DNA of 9,058 nucleotides from contig CALGSR010000341.1 in assembly GCA_937902115.1 (NCBI GenBank), positions 1 to 9,058 of the forward strand, in the 5' to 3' direction. The notes below the pieces were generated by a model that did not search any database, had not been told where the DNA came from, and was given only the letters and a program-made list of their open reading frames with translations. Below are positions 5,880 through 9,058 of this stretch, one piece after another. This DNA is from an uncultured Bacillus sp. Lineage in GTDB: Bacteria; Bacillota; Bacilli; Bacillales; Cytobacillaceae. Every line of letters starts with the position of its first letter. Position 1 is the stretch's first letter. Made by a program: the position numbers and the translations under genes.

Positions 5880-5909
5880 TTTTTTTAAAAAAAATAAATA
5901 ATATATAAA
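5880..5909. other. oriC: AT-rich duplex unwinding element
   Basis: From 5880 to 5909 there are only A and T bases, beginning with a T run and an A run. The stretch directly follows the DnaA-trios and ends about 10 bases before the dnaN ribosome site. This is the expected first melting site of the chromosome origin. Confidence 0.85.
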
Positions 5910-5930
5910 GAGTTACTACGGAGGTTAGAC

Positions 5931-7067
5931 ATGAAATTTATAATCCAACGCGATCACTTAGTTCAAAGTGTTCAAGATGTGATGAAAGCTGTATCAAGCA
6001 GAACAACGATCCCAATCTTAACCGGAATAAAAATCGTTGCTACCGATGAAGGTGTAACTTTAACAGGAAGTGACTCTGATGTTTCGATAGAATCTTTCAT
6101 TCCTAAGGATGAGGAAGATAAAGTCATTGTTGAAATACAACAGCCAGGTGCAATCGTATTACAAGCTAAGTTTTTTAGTGAAATTGTAAAAAAACTTCCT
6201 ACAGACCAAGTTGAAATTGAAGTTCATCAATCAATGCAAACCGTTATCCGTTCCGGAACAGCTGAATTTAACTTAATTGGCTTGGATGCTGATGAATATC
6301 CACATCTGCCCCAAGTAGAGGAAGACAATATTTTCAAAATCCCTACAGACCTGTTAAAAGCAATCATTCGACAAACAGTTTTTGCAGTGTCCACCTCAGA
6401 AACACGACCTATCTTGACAGGTGTCAACTGGAAAATTGAAAATAATGAATTAATCTGTATTGCAACAGACAGTCATCGACTTGCTTTAAGAAAAGCACCT
6501 ATTGAATTGGCTGCGGATGCAACATACAATGTCGTCATTCCTGGGAAAAGTCTAAATGAATTAAGTAAAATTCTTGCTGAAAATAACGAAGCGATTGAAA
6601 TTGTTATTACAGAAAACCAAATTTTATTTAAAGCGAAGCATTTATTATTTTTCTCAAGACTGCTGGAAGGAAACTATCCTGATACATCGAGACTTATTCC
6701 CTCCGAAAGCAAAACTGATATTGTTTTAAAAACAAAGGAATTTCTACAGGCTATTGATCGAGCATCATTGCTGGCAAGAGAAAGCCGCAATAATGTTGTT
6801 AAGCTATCAACAGCTGAAACAGGCGAGATTGAAATATCGTCCATTACTCCCGAAGTCGGGAAAGTAGTTGAAGATATAAAGAGTGAGTCAATTGAAGGAG
6901 AAGAACTGAAGATCTCCTTTAGTGCAAAATATATGATGGATGCACTAAAAGCATTAGAAGGCACTGATATTAAGATTAGCTTTACCGGTGCAATGAGACC
7001 GTTCATTATTCAACCGATGAATGATGAATCTACACTTCAGCTAATCCTGCCAGTCAGAACATATTAA
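5931..7067 (+). CDS. dnaN: DNA polymerase III beta subunit (sliding clamp)
   Basis: DnaN forms the ring-shaped homodimer that tethers replicative polymerases to DNA and serves as a hub for mismatch repair, ligase and other clamp-binding proteins. The 378 residues match the family length exactly and show three repeated clamp folds, roughly 1-125, 126-245 and 246-378. Recognisable segments are MKFIIQRDHL at the start, RPILTGVNWK and TDSHRLALRK in the middle domain, and the C-terminal LPVRTY. The start is ATG with GGAGGT (5920-5925) at five-base spacing. It lies 217 bases after dnaA. In B. subtilis it is co-transcribed with dnaA, and no separate strong promoter is evident in this gap. The ribosome site sits right beside the unwinding element. 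Confidence 0.99.
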   Translation: MKFIIQRDHLVQSVQDVMKAVSSRTTIPILTGIKIVATDEGVTLTGSDSDVSIESFIPKDEEDKVIVEIQQPGAIVLQAKFFSEIVKKLPTDQVEIEVHQSMQTVIRSGTAEFNLIGLDADEYPHLPQVEEDNIFKIPTDLLKAIIRQTVFAVSTSETRPILTGVNWKIENNELICIATDSHRLALRKAPIELAADATYNVVIPGKSLNELSKILAENNEAIEIVITENQILFKAKHLLFFSRLLEGNYPDTSRLIPSESKTDIVLKTKEFLQAIDRASLLARESRNNVVKLSTAETGEIEISSITPEVGKVVEDIKSESIEGEELKISFSAKYMMDALKALEGTDIKISFTGAMRPFIIQPMNDESTLQLILPVRTY

Positions 7068-7072
7068 CAAGA

Positions 7073-7095
7073 AAGGCGCTGGATCTGGACACTAG
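7073..7095. repeat. Second fragment of the short dispersed repeat
   Basis: AAGGCGCTGGA (7073-7083) is identical to 3455-3465. It continues as TCTGGACACTAG, whose reverse complement CTAGTGTCCAGA resembles the left end of the first copy (CAGTGTCCAG, 3426-3435). It begins five bases after the dnaN stop codon. It looks like one half of the same element in inverted orientation. Confidence 0.5.
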
Positions 7096-7137
7096 TCAGA
7101 ATTCAGAAGTCCAATACTTTCTTAATCAGTCCAACAG

Positions 7138-7168
7138 AGAGCTGCCGCGATTTGCCGGTAGCTTTTCC
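7138..7168 (+). terminator. Candidate terminator after dnaN
   Basis: AGAGCTGCCG (7138-7147) can pair with CGGTAGCTTT (7156-7165) over 10 bases including two G-U pairs, with an eight-base loop. Only a short T run (TTTT, 7163-7166) follows, partly inside the stem, so termination may be partial. The position between dnaN and the yaaA promoter supports the reading. Confidence 0.5.
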
Positions 7169-7212
7169 TGTGGATTTGCAAAAAATTGTAGAATATTGCA
7201 ACCCATACTGTT

Positions 7213-7241
7213 TTGTTTAATACAAAAATGTTTGCTATAAT
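7213..7241 (+). promoter_or_regulatory. Promoter of the yaaA-recF-remB unit
   Basis: TTGTTT (7213-7218) and a perfect TATAAT (7236-7241) are exactly 17 bases apart, and TGC precedes the -10 (extended form TGnTATAAT). The expected start is near 7248, giving a leader of about 32 bases to the yaaA ATG. Confidence 0.8.
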
Positions 7242-7279
7242 TAAACATTAGGTCAAATTCCATGAAAGAGTGAATTGAG

Positions 7280-7495
7280 ATGGAACAGATTAAAATTGAT
7301 ACGGAGTATATTACTCTTGGCCAGTTTTTGCAGCTTGCGGATCTAATATCTACAGGCGGCATGGCCAAATGGTTTTTAGGCGAATATGAAGTGCTGGTTA
7401 ACGGAGAACAAGATCAGCGACGTGGAAGAAAGCTCCGTCATGGTGATAAGATTGAAATCAAAGCAGTAAATAAAATCTTTACCATCATCCAATAA
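7280..7495 (+). CDS. yaaA: S4-domain RNA-binding protein YaaA (RlbA)
   Basis: This is the 71-residue S4-domain protein always found between dnaN and recF in Bacillus relatives. It is linked in B. subtilis to large ribosomal subunit maturation. Almost the whole protein is a single S4 fold. ITLGQFLQLADLISTGGMAK forms the helical half, where a GG turn leads into the RNA-facing helix. VLVNGEQDQRRGRKLRHGDK (about 39-58) is the strand half with the usual basic cluster, followed by IEI. The start is ATG, and the ribosome site is only fair (AAAGAGTGA, 7265-7273). It is first in a unit with recF (112-base gap) and remB. The biochemical role is from family knowledge. Confidence 0.93.
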   Translation: MEQIKIDTEYITLGQFLQLADLISTGGMAKWFLGEYEVLVNGEQDQRRGRKLRHGDKIEIKAVNKIFTIIQ

Positions 7496-7562
7496 GTCAA
7501 ACATGCGGCCGACAGACTGCCCTATGGCAAAGGCTGATATTAGATATTGGATAGTCCCGCCA

Positions 7563-7586
7563 CGAGACAAGCGCTTCCGCTTTTCT
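7563..7586. repeat. Possible third fragment of the short dispersed repeat
   Basis: CGAGACAAGCGCTTCCGCTTTTCT resembles the right end of the copy at 3451-3473 (GAGCAAGGCGCTGGAGCTTTTCT), sharing GCGCTnnnGCTTTTCT. A small stem AAGCG/CGCTT (7569-7573 with 7578-7582) precedes a T run. It could instead act as a weak terminator between yaaA and recF. Confidence 0.35.
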
Positions 7587-7607
7587 ATTTTGTAAAGGAT
7601 GAAGTGG

Positions 7608-8726
7608 ATGTTTATTAAACAATTACACTTAAAAAATTATCGTAATTATGATCAACTGGATATCTCTTTTGAGAATAATGTGAATGTGATTCTCGGTGAA
7701 AATGCCCAAGGAAAAACAAATGTAATGGAGTCAATCTATGTTTTAGCGATGGCAAAATCACACCGGACATCAAATGATAAAGATCTTATTCGCTGGGATG
7801 AGGAATATGCTAAAATAGAGGGAAGAGTACAGAAAAAAAATGGCTCTGTCCCGATGGAATTAATCATTTCAAAAAAGGGAAAAAGAGCAAGGTTTAATCA
7901 TATTGAACAGAAAAGGCTCAGTCAGTACGTAGGAAATATGAATGTCGTCATGTTTGCGCCTGAGGATCTTAATCTTGTTAAAGGCAGTCCCCAAATAAGA
8001 CGGCGTTTTATTGATATGGAGATTGGGCAGATTTCGCCTGTCTACCTGCATGAAATGAGTCAATTAAATAAGATTTTGCAGCAAAGAAATCAATACTTAA
8101 AACTGCTTCAAGTAAAAAAGCAAACAGACGAAACAATGTTGGAAGTTTTAACAGAACAATTTATTCAATCAGCGGCTAAAATCACAATCAAGCGATTCGA
8201 GTTCCTCCATTTGTTGCAAAATTGGGCGCAACCGATTCATAAGGGCATCTCCAGAGGACTCGAAATGCTAAAAATCAAGTATAAATCATCCGCAAATGTA
8301 TCAGAAGAGCAAGATTTGTCGATGATGATTGATGTATATAAAAATAAATTTGCACAGGTAAGACAACGAGAAATGGATCGTGGCGTTACTTTGTTTGGGC
8401 CGCAGCGTGATGATTTAATTTTTTATGTCAACGATCGCGATGTACAGACTTTTGGCTCGCAAGGGCAGCAAAGGACAACAGCGTTATCGATCAAATTAGC
8501 TGAAATTGAGCTCATCCATTCCGAAATTGGAGAATATCCAATTCTATTATTGGATGATGTTCTGTCGGAGCTTGATGATTATAGACAGTCACATTTATTA
8601 AATACGATACAGGGGAAAGTTCAAACCTTTGTCACAACAACAAGCGTTGATGGAGTCGATCATCAAACTTTAAAGGAGGCATCCACTTTCCATGTGAAAC
8701 AAGGCACGATGGAAAGAATACAGTGA
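7608..8726 (+). CDS. recF: DNA replication and repair protein RecF
   Basis: RecF is an SMC-like ABC ATPase that works with RecO and RecR to load RecA at single-strand gaps and stalled forks. From the ATG at 7608 the product has 372 residues, against about 370 in the family. It has Walker A GENAQGKT (30-37), a coiled region in the middle (about 150-255), the ABC signature region GSQGQQRTTALS (283-294) and Walker B ILLLDDVLSELD (312-323). An ATG nine bases upstream (7599) is unlikely, because AAAGG (7594-7598) would touch it directly. The same site is well spaced (nine bases) for 7608, and similarity starts at MFIKQL. The remB ribosome site overlaps its stop codon. Confidence 0.98.
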   Translation: MFIKQLHLKNYRNYDQLDISFENNVNVILGENAQGKTNVMESIYVLAMAKSHRTSNDKDLIRWDEEYAKIEGRVQKKNGSVPMELIISKKGKRARFNHIEQKRLSQYVGNMNVVMFAPEDLNLVKGSPQIRRRFIDMEIGQISPVYLHEMSQLNKILQQRNQYLKLLQVKKQTDETMLEVLTEQFIQSAAKITIKRFEFLHLLQNWAQPIHKGISRGLEMLKIKYKSSANVSEEQDLSMMIDVYKNKFAQVRQREMDRGVTLFGPQRDDLIFYVNDRDVQTFGSQGQQRTTALSIKLAEIELIHSEIGEYPILLLDDVLSELDDYRQSHLLNTIQGKVQTFVTTTSVDGVDHQTLKEASTFHVKQGTMERIQ

Positions 8727-8735
8727 GGTGATAAT

Positions 8736-8975
8736 TTGTATCTTTATTTAGGTGACGACATTCTAGTTAAGACACGAGATATTATTGCCATTATTGACAA
8801 GAAAAGTATTAAATCTTCAACAATTATGGAAAATTTTCATCATCACCGGACAGATACCTCATTTTACGAAAGGCAGGAACTTGCTAAATCCATTATCGTG
8901 ACAACAGAACAAATCTATTATTCCCCATTAGCAACAAGCACTTTGAAAAAAAGGACACAAAAACTATCCATATAG
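8736..8975 (+). CDS. remB: Extracellular matrix regulator RemB (YaaB, DUF370 family)
   Basis: This is the RemB/YaaB protein of the RemA-RemB (DUF370) family. In B. subtilis it is needed for expression of biofilm matrix genes, and the related RemA is a DNA-binding protein. The 79-residue product begins MYLYLGDDILVKTRDIIAII and has the conserved later segment KSIIVTTEQIYYSPLATSTL, then KKRTQ. The stretch between (about 24-48, including FHHHR) is the variable part. The start is TTG, with GAGGTGA (8725-8731) overlapping the recF stop codon, so translation is probably coupled to recF. It normally precedes gyrB, which would begin beyond the right edge. Confidence 0.93.
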   Translation: MYLYLGDDILVKTRDIIAIIDKKSIKSSTIMENFHHHRTDTSFYERQELAKSIIVTTEQIYYSPLATSTLKKRTQKLSI

Positions 8976-9012
8976 GACTTTATATATAAAAGCTGTATTC
9001 GTAAAGTTTGTT

Positions 9013-9038
9013 GTTAAAATTTAAAGGCCAATTTTAAC
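9013..9038. repeat. Inverted repeat in the remB-gyrB gap
   Basis: GTTAAAATT (9013-9021) and AATTTTAAC (9030-9038) are perfect nine-base arms around an eight-base spacer (TAAAGGCC). No T run follows, and the arms are AT-rich, so a terminator is unlikely. It may be an operator or a leader hairpin for gyrB. The rest of 8976-9058 shows no gene and no convincing promoter. Confidence 0.5.
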
Positions 9039-9058
9039 GTGCAATCAGGTATTTTGAG

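Noticed and set aside
7169..7177. A DnaA-box-like TGTGGATTT after dnaN
   Set aside because: It has two mismatches and stands alone, so it is likely chance.
1..9058. CRISPR arrays, tRNA or rRNA genes, insertion sequences and phage genes
   Set aside because: I saw no regular spacer-repeat pattern, no cloverleaf sequence and no transposase or integrase. The conserved origin gene order is unbroken.

Overview
The window is the replication-origin region of a low-GC Gram-positive bacterium, most likely in the Bacillaceae. The order and orientation are the Bacillus subtilis oriC arrangement. On the minus strand, reading away from the origin, are rpmH, rnpA, yidC (spoIIIJ type), jag/khpB and mnmE. 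On the plus strand are dnaA, dnaN, yaaA, recF and remB, with gyrB expected just past the right edge. The assignment rests on close protein similarity to the B. subtilis versions, on strong AGGAGG ribosome sites and on frequent TTG/GTG starts. No species can be named from the sequence alone.

Left arm (1-3646, minus strand): mnmE is cut by the window edge. It has its own TTG start and probably its own promoter in a 310-base gap that also carries a small DnaA-box cluster. A clear intrinsic terminator ends the rpmH-rnpA-yidC-jag unit just after jag. yidC and jag overlap by four bases. A terminator-like hairpin also lies between rpmH and rnpA.

Origin (3647-5930): the rpmH-dnaA gap (724 bases) holds the rpmH promoter with an adjacent palindrome, two inverted-repeat structures, twelve DnaA-box matches (six perfect), a dnaA promoter, and a terminator-like hairpin in the dnaA leader. 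The dnaA-dnaN gap holds a second DnaA-box group, six DnaA-trios and an AT-rich stretch. This is the expected unwinding module. The dnaA reading frame is broken by one missing base near codon 40. Because dnaA is normally essential and every other gene is intact, a sequence or assembly error is the likeliest cause.

Right arm (5931-9058, plus strand): dnaN is followed by a weak terminator candidate and a good promoter that starts the yaaA-recF-remB unit. Fragments of a short dispersed intergenic repeat appear in three gaps.

DnaA opens the origin and represses its own gene. DnaN is the sliding clamp. RecF acts at gaps and stalled forks. RnpA, L34, YaaA and MnmE serve RNA and ribosome maturation. 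YidC and Jag link membrane insertion with RNA binding and envelope growth. I found no novel multi-gene system. The most interesting observations are in the non-coding DNA.
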